Assembly: GCF_001509485.1 (NCBI RefSeq)
Contig: NZ_LLZI01000035.1
Coordinates: 43,531 to 107,530, forward strand
Length of the DNA stretch: 64,000 nucleotides
Origin: Streptomyces sp. NRRL F-4489
GTDB lineage: Bacteria; Actinomycetota; Actinomycetes; Streptomycetales; Streptomycetaceae
Direction of reading: 5' to 3'
Position numbers and translations under genes: made by a program. The notes below the pieces were generated by a model. It was not told where the DNA came from. It searched no databases and worked only from the letters and a program-made list of their open reading frames with translations. Positions 16,921 through 27,706 of this stretch are shown in pieces (the stretch's first letter is position 1; the number at the start of each line of letters is the position of its first letter).

Positions 16921-17838
16921 ATGCCCGTGTTCACCGCGCCCGACGGAACCGCCCTCGCCTATCACCGCGTCGGGAAAGGCGAACCGCTGCTCTGCATCCC
17001 CGGCGGGCCGATGCGCGCTTCGGCCTATATCGGCGATCTGGGTGGCCTGGCGGAGCACCGGCAATTGATCCGGCTGGATCTGCGCGGCACCGGTGAGTCC
17101 GGCGTTCCGGCCGACCCCGCGACGTACCGCTGCGACCGGCAGGTGGCCGACATCGAGGCGCTCCGCGCGCACCTCGGCCTGGAAGAAGTCGATATTCTCG
17201 CGCACTCGGCGGGCGGCGATCTCGCCCTGCTCCACGCGGCCCGTTTTCCCGGGCGGGTGCGCAGCCTCACCCTGGTCACGGCCCGGGCCCGCGCGCTCGG
17301 CGTCGATTTCACGGTCGCACACCGCCGGGAGGCCGCCGCCCTGCGGGCCGCCGAACCCTGGTACCCGGCCGCGTACCGCTCCTACGAGGCGGTCTGGGCC
17401 GGCACCGCCACGGATGCCGACTGGGACGCCATCGCCCCGTTCTTCTACGGCAGTTGGGATGCGGCGGCCGCGGCGCACGCCGCTTCCGAGGTGCCGCAGA
17501 CCAATGAGGAGGCCGGGGAGCGGTACGCGTCCCCGGGGGCGTTCACCCCGGCCTCGGTGCGCGCCACGCGTGCCGCGCTGGCGGCCCTCCCCGCGCCGGT
17601 CCTGCTGCTCGCCGGCGAGCTGGACAGCGGTCCGCTGCCCCGGGTCGCCGCGGAGATCGCCGCGCTGCTCCCGGGCGCCGAGCTGACCGTGCAGCCGGGC
17701 GCCGGACACTACCCGTGGCTGGACGATCCGGACGGCTTCACCCGCACCGTCACCGCGTTCCTGTCCCGGCCGGCCGCCGCCGGGCACCGGGAACCGGCAC
17801 CCGCCCGCCACCGGGCCACGGACCACCGCCCCTCTTGA
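16921..17838 (+). CDS. Alpha/beta hydrolase
   Basis: The 305-residue protein begins MPVFTAPDGTALAYHRVGKGEPLLCIPGGP, a typical start for the alpha/beta-hydrolase fold, with the oxyanion region IPGGPMRAS. The conserved RLDLRGTGESG follows. The nucleophile elbow is AHSAGGD (about residues 97-103), which keeps Ser but has H-S-A-G-G instead of the usual G-x-S-x-G. The acid is probably in LAGELDSGPLP and the catalytic His in GAGHYPWLDD. The family resembles proline iminopeptidase-like hydrolases, but a substrate cannot be assigned. ATG at 16921 follows CAAGGATT. It stands alone, next to the accessory island and convergent with nrdJ. Confidence 0.88.
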   Translation: MPVFTAPDGTALAYHRVGKGEPLLCIPGGPMRASAYIGDLGGLAEHRQLIRLDLRGTGESGVPADPATYRCDRQVADIEALRAHLGLEEVDILAHSAGGDLALLHAARFPGRVRSLTLVTARARALGVDFTVAHRREAAALRAAEPWYPAAYRSYEAVWAGTATDADWDAIAPFFYGSWDAAAAAHAASEVPQTNEEAGERYASPGAFTPASVRATRAALAALPAPVLLLAGELDSGPLPRVAAEIAALLPGAELTVQPGAGHYPWLDDPDGFTRTVTAFLSRPAAAGHREPAPARHRATDHRPS

Positions 17839-17852
17839 GCCCGCGGGCGCCC

Positions 17853-17909
17853 CCGGCCGGTAATCCCCGGCACCCACCCCACCGGCCGGTAATCCCCGGC
17901 ACCCACCCC
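17853..17909. repeat. 28-bp direct tandem repeat
   Basis: Two exact 28-base copies begin with CCGGCCGGTAATCCCCGG, at 17853-17880 and 17882-17909, giving a 29-base period. They lie just downstream of the hydrolase stop, in the spacer before the terminator. Such short repeats are probably slippage products, though each copy contains CCGGCCGG, a small palindrome. Confidence 0.85.
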
Positions 17910-17919
17910 GAAACCCACC

Positions 17920-17956
17920 AGGGCGGCACCCCCGGAATCCCCGGGAGCACCGCCCT
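17920..17956. terminator. Terminator hairpin between hydrolase and nrdJ
   Basis: AGGGCGGCACCCCCGG and CCCGGGAGCACCGCCCT (17920-17956) pair over most of their length with a short AAT-type loop. Placed between convergent genes, it can serve both strands. Confidence 0.65.
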
Positions 17957-18010
17957 GATGTCGTCACTTCTCAGCCGGCCGAAGCCTCACACCGGCCGGC
18001 ATGGGCAGCC

Positions 18011-20893
<2,883 letters not shown>

Positions 20894-21021
20894 TCCGCCT
20901 CCCTGTATACGGGCAAACGCCCATATGTGCACACAAATTCCGTGGCACGGTGTATGTCTGTCCGGGACCGGGGCGCCCTGCTCTCGCCCCGATCCAGGTC
21001 TGGTGATGCGCGCCGAGCTGC

Positions 21022-21549
21022 TTAGTCGGCGGCGGTGGCGGGCACGGGAACGGCCGGCTCGCCGGCCTCCTCGTCGCTCCCGCCGTGCGCGGGCGGCCCC
21101 TGCTCGCGCTGCTCCCGCAGCTCGGCGATGGCCGCCTCGAAGTCCTCGAGTGAGTCGAACGCCCGGTAGACGGACGCGAAGCGCAGGTACGCGACGAGGT
21201 CGAGTTCCTGCAGCGGGCCCAGTATGGCGAGCCCGACGTCATGAGTGGTCAGCTCCGCGCTGCCGGTGGCGCGCACCGCCTCCTCGACCCGCTGGCCGAG
21301 CTTGGCGAGCGCGTCCTCGGTGACCGGGCGGCCCTGGCACGCCTTGCGCACGCCGGCGATGACCTTGGTGCGGCTGAAGGGCTCGGTGACCCCGCTCCGC
21401 TTGATCACCATCAGCGACGCCGTTTCGACGGTGGTGAACCGCCGGGAGCAGTCGGGGCACTGGCGCCGGCGGCGGATGGCCGTCCCGTCGTCCGTGGTGC
21501 GGCTGTCGACGACCCGGCTGTCCGGGTGCCTGCAGAAGGGGCAGTGCAT
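21022..21549 (-). CDS. nrdR: Transcriptional repressor NrdR
   Basis: NrdR senses ATP/dATP and represses ribonucleotide reductase genes. The 175-residue protein begins [17 protein letters not shown] and has the CPxC...CPDC zinc ribbon (CPFC, then QCPDC near residue 32) followed by the ATP-cone domain ([19 protein letters not shown] through [15 protein letters not shown]). Length and order are standard. The C-terminal tail is acidic and Ala/Pro-rich. ATG 21549 follows GGAGGGTGGAG. The predicted NrdR boxes lie 137-183 bases upstream, so the gene is autoregulated together with nrdJ. It is divergent from lexA. Confidence 0.96.
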   Translation of the reverse strand: MHCPFCRHPDSRVVDSRTTDDGTAIRRRRQCPDCSRRFTTVETASLMVIKRSGVTEPFSRTKVIAGVRKACQGRPVTEDALAKLGQRVEEAVRATGSAELTTHDVGLAILGPLQELDLVAYLRFASVYRAFDSLEDFEAAIAELREQREQGPPAHGGSDEEAGEPAVPVPATAAD

Positions 21550-21685
21550 GGCTCCACCCTCCTCACCTCGATACGGACGCACGCCAACGGAACCGGCGTA
21601 CGGCGACTGACCTCCGGCCGGTCCGTACGGGCCCTTCGGAGCAGCCACAAGCATAGGCGATCCCGGAGCCCCGACGGACCCGGGA

Positions 21686-21732
21686 CCACAACTTGTAGGT
21701 GGCCGAACGCATCTAAGCACTAGATGTGGTGT
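21686..21732. promoter_or_regulatory. Tandem NrdR boxes upstream of nrdRJ
   Basis: Two 16-base sites match the NrdR consensus ACACNATATNTNGTGT: CCACAACTTGTAGGTG at 21686-21701 and GCACTAGATGTGGTGT at 21717-21732 (reverse complement ACACCACATCTAGTGC). Their starts are 31 bases apart, three helical turns, the spacing typical of NrdR-box pairs. They lie about 140 bases upstream of nrdR, between it and lexA. Confidence 0.82.
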
Positions 21733-22078
21733 CGGGCCGCTTATATCTGCCTACCGCGTGTCGCCACGTGCCGGCGCGCTGCGCCGTCTTCCGGGGGCGG
21801 GGACCGGCCGGCGGACGGACGGTCCGGCGGGCCGCCCATGAGAGTACGGGACGCCCCCGGCGGGCGGTCCCCAGGGGCGGGGATGACACAATCGGCGGCG
21901 CCGCGGCGGACGCCCGCCGGGGTGCCGCGCACCGCTTTTCCGGAACGCCGTTCCGGGAGGGCTTTCCGGACGCGAATGCGGCCGGGAATCGGAGCACGGC
22001 ATCCGGCAGGCCGGAATTGCCATTCGGGCCATACACCGCACTGCTTGATCAGGTCAGCCAATCGCGGAATTTTTCACT

Positions 22079-22092
22079 CGAACGTGTGTTTG
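22079..22092. promoter_or_regulatory. LexA (SOS) box upstream of lexA
   Basis: CGAACGTGTGTTTG matches the actinobacterial SOS consensus CGAACRNRYGTTYG (GAAC-N4-GTTT core). It lies 64 bases upstream of the lexA GTG, so it fits autoregulation. Confidence 0.85.
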
Positions 22093-22155
22093 GCGCAACC
22101 TTTCGAAAGCAACTACCGTTGGCTAACTAGGGAGAACATTTCGAGAGGGGCCGAC

Positions 22156-22953
22156 GTGACCACCACCGCAGACAGCGCGACCATCACCGCACAAAGCCAC
22201 TCCCAGAGCCGATTCGAGCAACCGCAAAGGGCACCGCGGCCGATGGACGAGACCACGTCGGACTCCGAAGAGCACAAGCCCGCCCGCTCGCTGCCGGGTC
22301 GGCCGCCGGGTATTCGCGCCGACAGCTCCGGTCTCACCGACCGCCAGCGCCGGGTGATCGAGGTGATCCGCGATTCGGTGCAGCGGCGCGGCTATCCGCC
22401 GTCCATGCGGGAGATCGGCCAGGCGGTCGGGCTCTCCAGCACCTCCTCCGTCGCCCACCAGCTCATGGCACTGGAGCGGAAGGGCTTCCTCCGCCGCGAC
22501 CCGCACCGCCCCCGGGCGTACGAGGTCCGCGCCTCCGACCAGCCGACGAGCGCGGCGACGGAGACCGCCGGCAAGCCCGCCGCGTCCTACGTCCCGCTGG
22601 TCGGCCGGATCGCGGCCGGCGGCCCGATCCTGGCCGAGGAGTCCGTCGAGGACGTCTTCCCGCTCCCCCGCCAGCTGGTCGGCGACGGCGAGCTGTTCGT
22701 GCTGAAGGTCGTGGGCGACTCCATGATCGAGGCCGCGATCTGCGACGGCGACTGGGTCACCGTCCGCCGCCAGCCCGTCGCCGAGAACGGCGACATCGTC
22801 GCCGCGATGCTCGACGGCGAGGCCACCGTCAAGCGCTTCAAGCGCGAGGACGGCCACGTCTGGCTGCTGCCGCACAACTCCGCGTACCAGCCCATTCCGG
22901 GCGACGAGGCGACCATCCTCGGCAAGGTGGTCGCGGTGCTCCGCCGGGTCTGA
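22156..22953 (+). CDS. lexA: LexA repressor
   Basis: LexA represses SOS genes and cleaves itself when RecA filaments form. The 265-residue protein has an N-terminal winged helix (about 58-120) with [34 protein letters not shown], and a C-terminal serine/lysine peptidase. The cleavage site is Ala154-Gly155 in GRIAAGGP, the nucleophile is Ser189 in VVGDSMIE, and the base is Lys226 in GEATVKRF. The first 45 residues are a poorly conserved actinomycete extension. GTG 22156 follows GAGAGGGG at 22143-22150 and gives the N-terminus [13 protein letters not shown], close to what I recall for S. coelicolor LexA. The SOS box is upstream. Confidence 0.97.
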   Translation: MTTTADSATITAQSHSQSRFEQPQRAPRPMDETTSDSEEHKPARSLPGRPPGIRADSSGLTDRQRRVIEVIRDSVQRRGYPPSMREIGQAVGLSSTSSVAHQLMALERKGFLRRDPHRPRAYEVRASDQPTSAATETAGKPAASYVPLVGRIAAGGPILAEESVEDVFPLPRQLVGDGELFVLKVVGDSMIEAAICDGDWVTVRRQPVAENGDIVAAMLDGEATVKRFKREDGHVWLLPHNSAYQPIPGDEATILGKVVAVLRRV

Positions 22954-22971
22954 CCCGGCCCCTTGACCGGG

Positions 22972-23009
22972 CCCCGGGAGGGAACCACTGCGCCGGTTCC
23001 CTCCTGGGG
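22972..23009. terminator. Terminator hairpin between lexA and helicase gene
   Basis: CCCCGGGAGGGAACC at 22972-22986 and GGTTCCCTCCTGGGG at 22995-23009 pair at 14 of 15 positions with an eight-base loop. The hairpin lies between the convergent lexA and helicase genes and can terminate both. Confidence 0.8.
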
Positions 23010-23046
23010 CTCCGCACTGTCGCGGCGCGCCAGGCCCCGGGCCCCG

Positions 23047-25041
23047 CTACTCCCCCGCCGCCTCCCGGGCCGCCTTGTCGATCGCGGCCAGCGAGCGGCG
23101 GACCTGATTGCGGTCGGTGGTGTACCAGAAATCCGGCATGGACTTGCGCAGGAACGAGCCGTAGCGGGCCCGCTCCACGCGCGGATCCAGCACCGCCACC
23201 ACCCCGCGGTCCCCGGTGGCCCGCACCAGCCGGCCCGCGCCCTGCGCCATCAGCAGCGCGGCATGGGTCGCGGCGACCGCCATGAAGCCATTGCCGCCGG
23301 CCTCCTCCACGGCCTTCTGCCGGGCGCTCATCAGCGGATCGTCCGGGCGCGGGAACGGCACCCGGTCCATCACCACCAGCTGGCAGTTCGGACCCGGCAC
23401 ATCCACGCCCTGCCAGAGCGAGAGCGTGCCGAACAGGCAGGTCCGGGCGTCCGCGGCGAAATTCCGGATCAGCTCGCCGAGCGTCTCCTCGCCCTGGAGC
23501 AGGATCGGCATGTCCAGCCGGCCCCGCATCGCCTCCGCCGCGGCCTGCGCGCCCCGCATGGACGAGAACAGCCCCAGCGTCCGGCCGCCGGCCGCCTCGA
23601 TCAGCTCCGCCAGCTCGTCCAGCATGTCGCCCCGGCTGCCCTCCCGGCCCGGCTGGGAGAGGTGCTTGGCGACGTAGAGGATGCCCTGCTTGCCGTAGTT
23701 GAACGGCGAACCGACGTCCAGGCCCTTCCAGACCGGCTCGTCCTCGCCCCCGGCGCCCTCCGGGCCCAGGCCCAGCGAGGCCGCGACGCCGTTGAAGTCC
23801 CCGCCGAGCTTGAGGGTGGCGGAGGTCAGCACCACCGAGCGGTCGGTGAACAGCTTCTCGCGCAGCAGGCCGGAGACCGACAGCGGCGCGACCCGCAGCG
23901 ACGCCCCGCTGAAGCGGAACCCGCCGCCCCGGGGCTCGTGGCGCTCGCACCACACCACGTCGTACTCCGAGCCGTTCGCGATCCGCTCGGCGACGGCGTG
24001 GACGTTCTCCACCGCGGCCAGGGCCTGCTTGCGGACGGCGTCCTCGTCCTGGACGGACCTGTCCCGGGAGGAACCGAGCGCGACGATCACCTGGCGGGCC
24101 GCGTCCCGCAGCGCCATCAGGCAGTAGCCCAGCTCCTCGGGGATCTCCTCCAGGCGGCCGGGCAGCGCCACCTCCATCAGCCGCTCGAAGGTCTCGGAGG
24201 CGGTCTGGAGCTGATCGGCGGTCTTCTCGTCCACCAGCTTGGCGGCGCGGCGGACGGCGCGGTTGACCTGGCCCGGCGTGAGCTCCCCGGTGGCCACACC
24301 GGTGACCCGGGAGACCAGCTCATGGGCCTCGTCGATGATCAGCACCTCGTGCTGCGGCACGACCGGGGCGCCCTCGATGGCGTCGATCGCCAGCAGCGCG
24401 TGGTTGGTGATCACCACATCGGCGAGCTTGGCCCGCTCCCGGGCCGCCTCGGCGAAGCACTCCGCGCCGTACGCGCACTTCGAGGCGCCCAGGCACTCCC
24501 GGGACGAGACCGAGACCTGGCCCCAGGCGCGGTCCGAGACGCCGGGGGTGAGGTCGTCGCGGTCGCCGGTCTCGGTCTCGTCCGCCCAGTCCCGCAGCCG
24601 CAGCAGGTCCTTGCCGAGCTTGCTGGTCGGCTCCGCCTGCTCGAAGACGTCGAACAGGCCCTCCTCCTCGTCCTGCGGGGCGCCCTCGTGGAGGCGGTGC
24701 AGGCAGAGGTAGTTCGACCGCCCCTTGAGCATCGCGTACTGGGGGCGGCGGCGCAGCAGCGGATGCAGCGCCTCGACCGTCCGCGGCAGATCGCGCTCGA
24801 CCAGCTGGCGCTGGAGGGCGAGGGTGGCCGTGGCGACCACCACCCTCTCGCCGTGGGCCAGCGCCGGCACCAGATAGCCGAGGGACTTTCCGGTGCCGGT
24901 GCCGGCCTGGACCAGGAGGTGGGCGGCGTCGTCCACGGCCGCGGCGACGGCCTCGGCCATGGCCACCTGGCCGGGGCGCTCGGTGCCGCCGACGGCGCTG
25001 ACGGCGGCGTGGAGCAGATCGGGGAGAGAGGGCTTCGTCAT
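23047..25041 (-). CDS. ATP-dependent DNA helicase, DinG/XPD family
   Basis: The 664-residue superfamily-2 helicase has Walker A QAGTGTGKSLGYLVPAL (about residues 47-63), the DEAH motif in VLIIDEAHELVSR, and motif VI QGAGRLVRATGDRGVV near the C-terminus. A cluster of four cysteines (CLHR, CLGASKCAYGAECF) between motifs Ia and II matches the iron-sulfur site of the DinG/XPD group, although the first cysteine is some distance away. Such enzymes unwind forked or RNA-DNA structures in repair. ATG 25041 was chosen over the extended frame at 25068 since it starts MTKPSLPDLLHA, directly in front of conserved sequence. It sits next to lexA but no SOS box was seen upstream. Confidence 0.9.
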   Translation of the reverse strand: MTKPSLPDLLHAAVSAVGGTERPGQVAMAEAVAAAVDDAAHLLVQAGTGTGKSLGYLVPALAHGERVVVATATLALQRQLVERDLPRTVEALHPLLRRRPQYAMLKGRSNYLCLHRLHEGAPQDEEEGLFDVFEQAEPTSKLGKDLLRLRDWADETETGDRDDLTPGVSDRAWGQVSVSSRECLGASKCAYGAECFAEAARERAKLADVVITNHALLAIDAIEGAPVVPQHEVLIIDEAHELVSRVTGVATGELTPGQVNRAVRRAAKLVDEKTADQLQTASETFERLMEVALPGRLEEIPEELGYCLMALRDAARQVIVALGSSRDRSVQDEDAVRKQALAAVENVHAVAERIANGSEYDVVWCERHEPRGGGFRFSGASLRVAPLSVSGLLREKLFTDRSVVLTSATLKLGGDFNGVAASLGLGPEGAGGEDEPVWKGLDVGSPFNYGKQGILYVAKHLSQPGREGSRGDMLDELAELIEAAGGRTLGLFSSMRGAQAAAEAMRGRLDMPILLQGEETLGELIRNFAADARTCLFGTLSLWQGVDVPGPNCQLVVMDRVPFPRPDDPLMSARQKAVEEAGGNGFMAVAATHAALLMAQGAGRLVRATGDRGVVAVLDPRVERARYGSFLRKSMPDFWYTTDRNQVRRSLAAIDKAAREAAGE

Positions 25042-25084
25042 AGCGTCTGCAAGCCTACGCGGGACCACTGACAGCGCGGGTCGG

Positions 25085-26863
25085 TCACGGGGCGTGCAGG
25101 GGGTTGGGGACGGTGCCGTGAACGGCGGCGTGCGGGCGGTCGCGGCGGTCGCGGTAACCGTCCACGTGCAGCCGGTTGCGGTTCAGGCACAGCCGCTCGA
25201 TCTCCGGGGTGAGCAGGTCGAAGGTCTCGTAGCGCTCCTTCAGGTGCGGGAAGCGCTCGTGGTGGCGCAGGATCTCCGCCCGGACGAGTGACCAGAACTC
25301 CCGCTCGGGGACGCCCAGTTGCTCCTCGCACAGCGGCGCGAGGTAGCGGAAGACGCCGACGAACAGGCCGGAGTGGATGAACTGGGTGAGGAACGCGGGC
25401 GGTTCGGTGAGCAGCACCGCCCGGACGTCGTCCGGCATACCGGCGTGCTCGGGCAGCGGCCGGTCACAGGTGTTGACGTCGTCCACGAAGTCCTTCATGG
25501 CCAGGCGGGTGGGCACGTCGTCCTGGTCGAAGACGACGATGGCGTTCTCGCCGTGCGGGGAGAAGACCGTGCCGTACTGGTAGAGGAAGTGCAGCAGGGG
25601 CGGCAGCAGCGCGGCGAACAGCCGGGCCAGCCAGGCGCGCGGGGCCAGGCCGGAGCGGCGCACCAGCTCCGCGGTCAGCGCCCGGCCCGACGGGTCGGTC
25701 TGGAGCAGCGAGGCCAGGGTGCGGGCGCGCTCCCCCGGGTCCAGGTAGCCGGTGAGCGGCTCGCGCCAGATGCAGCCGAGCAGCTCCTTGTACTGGTACG
25801 GGACGCCGGGCAGCCGGTCGTAGAGGGGGTGCTCGACGGTGACGGAGGCGGTCTCGCCGAGCAGGATCACCCGGGTCTCGTCGCGCAGATACGTATCGCC
25901 GTCGCGCAGGCCGTGCACCCAGGCGGTGACGGCGGGGGCGGCGAGGGTCCGCTCGGTGGGCAGACCGCGCCAGACCAGGGTGTTGAGGATCGACAGCGGG
26001 AGTTTCACCGTGCGCGCGCGGGGGCGGGTGAGGTTGAGGAAGGTGCGGATCGACTGCTGCGGCAGGCGGAGGTCGTTGTCAGTGGGCAGCGCGATGATGG
26101 AACCGTCGGCGAGCTGCGGGGCGAAGAGCGGGGCGATGGTCTCGTCCCACTGCCAGGGGTGGACGGGGAGGTAGAGGTAGTCGGCGGGGTCGCGGCCGGC
26201 GGCGGTGAGGGCGGTGGCGAAGGCGTGCCGGGTGGCGGGGTCCAGTTCCTCGCCGTAGAGGAGATCGGGGGTGGCCAGTGCGGGGACGCCGCGGTAGTGC
26301 GCGATGCGGTGGTGGGCGGCGAGCCAGGGCAGCCGGTGCGGGGTGCGGGCCTCCGGGGCCCAGGTCGCCGCGTCGGCGGCGGAGAAGCCGAGCCGGCCCT
26401 TGTTGGCGACGAGCCAGGGGTGGCCGGTCTGGTGGCCTTCCAGGGCGGCGTAGTCCAGGTCGGCGAGTTCGGCGGCGGTGAGCGCGGTGGCGTCCAGGTG
26501 CGTGTCGGCGGCGAGGGTGGCGGTCAGCTCGCGGATGAGGTGGCCGGTGGTGTCGCCCGACAGGCCCAGGACGGTGTCGTGGGCGTGGGCCAGGAAGTGG
26601 AAGGGATCGGCGTCGGGGGTGATCGAGTGGGGGTCGACGCGCCAGTGCCCGTAGGCGCCTCTGCGGGCGGTGAAGCGATAGGTGAGGTGGTCGGTGACGG
26701 GCAGGCGGTAGCGGGGCGCGCCGTCCGGAGCGGTGCCGTCCGGTTCGGGGCGGACGATCTCCTCGTAGGCGAATTCCGCGAGGGTCTTGGCGAAGAGCCG
26801 GCGGGCGGCGTGCTGCCAGGCGGCGTGCGCGGCCGGGGTGGCCGGGCGGGGCGCAGGAGACAA
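25085..26863 (-). CDS. NIS siderophore synthetase, IucA/IucC family
   Basis: The 592-residue enzyme belongs to the ATP-dependent NIS synthetases that join citrate or similar acids to amines. Visible are GHQTGHPWLVANKGRLGFS (ATP and carboxylate-binding GHP..K motif), LPVHPWQWDE, LPTDNDLRLPQQSIRT, and SPHGENAIVVFDQDDVPTRLAMKDFVDDVN, the conserved C-terminal FhuF-like site. TTG at 26863 is supported by GAGGAG seven bases upstream (TACCGAGGAGTCCCACC), whereas the longer ATG frame starts in the spacer. It is the last of a four-gene cluster and most likely performs the final condensation. Substrate preference (type A/C) cannot be decided by eye. Confidence 0.9.
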   Translation of the reverse strand: MSPAPRPATPAAHAAWQHAARRLFAKTLAEFAYEEIVRPEPDGTAPDGAPRYRLPVTDHLTYRFTARRGAYGHWRVDPHSITPDADPFHFLAHAHDTVLGLSGDTTGHLIRELTATLAADTHLDATALTAAELADLDYAALEGHQTGHPWLVANKGRLGFSAADAATWAPEARTPHRLPWLAAHHRIAHYRGVPALATPDLLYGEELDPATRHAFATALTAAGRDPADYLYLPVHPWQWDETIAPLFAPQLADGSIIALPTDNDLRLPQQSIRTFLNLTRPRARTVKLPLSILNTLVWRGLPTERTLAAPAVTAWVHGLRDGDTYLRDETRVILLGETASVTVEHPLYDRLPGVPYQYKELLGCIWREPLTGYLDPGERARTLASLLQTDPSGRALTAELVRRSGLAPRAWLARLFAALLPPLLHFLYQYGTVFSPHGENAIVVFDQDDVPTRLAMKDFVDDVNTCDRPLPEHAGMPDDVRAVLLTEPPAFLTQFIHSGLFVGVFRYLAPLCEEQLGVPEREFWSLVRAEILRHHERFPHLKERYETFDLLTPEIERLCLNRNRLHVDGYRDRRDRPHAAVHGTVPNPLHAP

Positions 26864-26968
26864 GGTGGGACTCCTCGGTACGGGACCGGCCCGGCACGTG
26901 CGGGGGACAAGCGGGCCGGCCGGATGGATGGCGTACGGCAACGGGGCCGTCGGTGGACGGCCCCGGGG

Positions 26969-27649
26969 TCAGAGCAGGTGGCGGTGGGCGCGGTCGCGGA
27001 CCATCAGCGCCGCGCGTTTCTCCGGCAGGTCGATCTCCTCGGCGTAGTGGAAGCCCGCGCTCAGGAAGGCCGCGACGGAGGCGGTGTTGCGCAGGTCCGG
27101 TTCGGCCAGGACGCGTCCGCAGCGCGGGCGCCGGTCCAGGAGGAGGTCGGCGGTGGCGCGCAGCAGTATCGCGCCCAGGCCGCGGCCGCGGTCGCCGGAG
27201 CCGCCGATGAGCAGGTGGATGCCGGTGTCGTGGGGCCGGGCGCGGTAGTAGCCGGCCAGCCGGTCGAGGTCGGCGCGGTAGATCTCCCAGTAGCTCATCG
27301 GGACGCCGTCCAGGACGCCGAGGCAGGGGACGCTGCGGCCGTCGCCGTCCAGCTGGGCGCGGAGGTGGGCGGCGGTGGTCTCGGGCGGCCCGGCCAGCTC
27401 CCAGAAGGCGGCGACGGCCGGATCGTTCATCCAGGCGGTGATCCGGTCCAGATCGCGGTCGAGCTCGACGGGGACGAGGGCGAACGGCCCGGCGGGCGTG
27501 TCTGCCGGCGGCCAGCCGGCGAGGTGGTCCAGGAGCGGGCCCGCCGCCGGGGTGGGGGCGGCGGGCGGCGCCGCGCCCGGGTGGGGCGCGGGCAGCGGTC
27601 CGAGGGCGGCGTCCGGCGCGGGGGTGGGGCCGGCATCGGTCGGTGGCAC
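26969..27649 (-). CDS. GNAT acetyltransferase of the siderophore (IucB/AlcB) type
   Basis: The 226-residue protein has a disordered Pro/Ala-rich first 45 residues and a GNAT domain. The segment DLDRITAWMNDPAVAAFWELAG and VPMSYWEIYRADLDRLAGYY with HDTGIHLLIG and RGRGLGAILLRA (acetyl-CoA pyrophosphate loop) matches the acyltransferases that acylate N-hydroxylated diamines in aerobactin- and rhizobactin-like pathways. GTG 27649 follows AGGAGAGCG. It lies between the two IucA/IucC genes, so it should supply the hydroxamate acyl group. Its hydroxylated substrate has no locally encoded hydroxylase, which is notable. Confidence 0.88.
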   Translation of the reverse strand: MPPTDAGPTPAPDAALGPLPAPHPGAAPPAAPTPAAGPLLDHLAGWPPADTPAGPFALVPVELDRDLDRITAWMNDPAVAAFWELAGPPETTAAHLRAQLDGDGRSVPCLGVLDGVPMSYWEIYRADLDRLAGYYRARPHDTGIHLLIGGSGDRGRGLGAILLRATADLLLDRRPRCGRVLAEPDLRNTASVAAFLSAGFHYAEEIDLPEKRAALMVRDRAHRHLL

Positions 27650-27706
27650 GTGACGCTCTCCTGTAGGGGACGGGGATCGCTGGGACGGCGTGACCCGCGA
27701 CCCGGC

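Noticed and set aside
20894..21021. B12 riboswitch upstream of nrdJ
   Set aside because: The 128-base spacer is too short and lacks the B12-box-like element; NrdR boxes upstream of nrdR explain regulation.
26864..26968. N-terminal extension of the first IucA/IucC gene to ATG 26941
   Set aside because: The extension lacks family similarity, and the TTG at 26863 has a well-spaced GAGGAG ribosome site.
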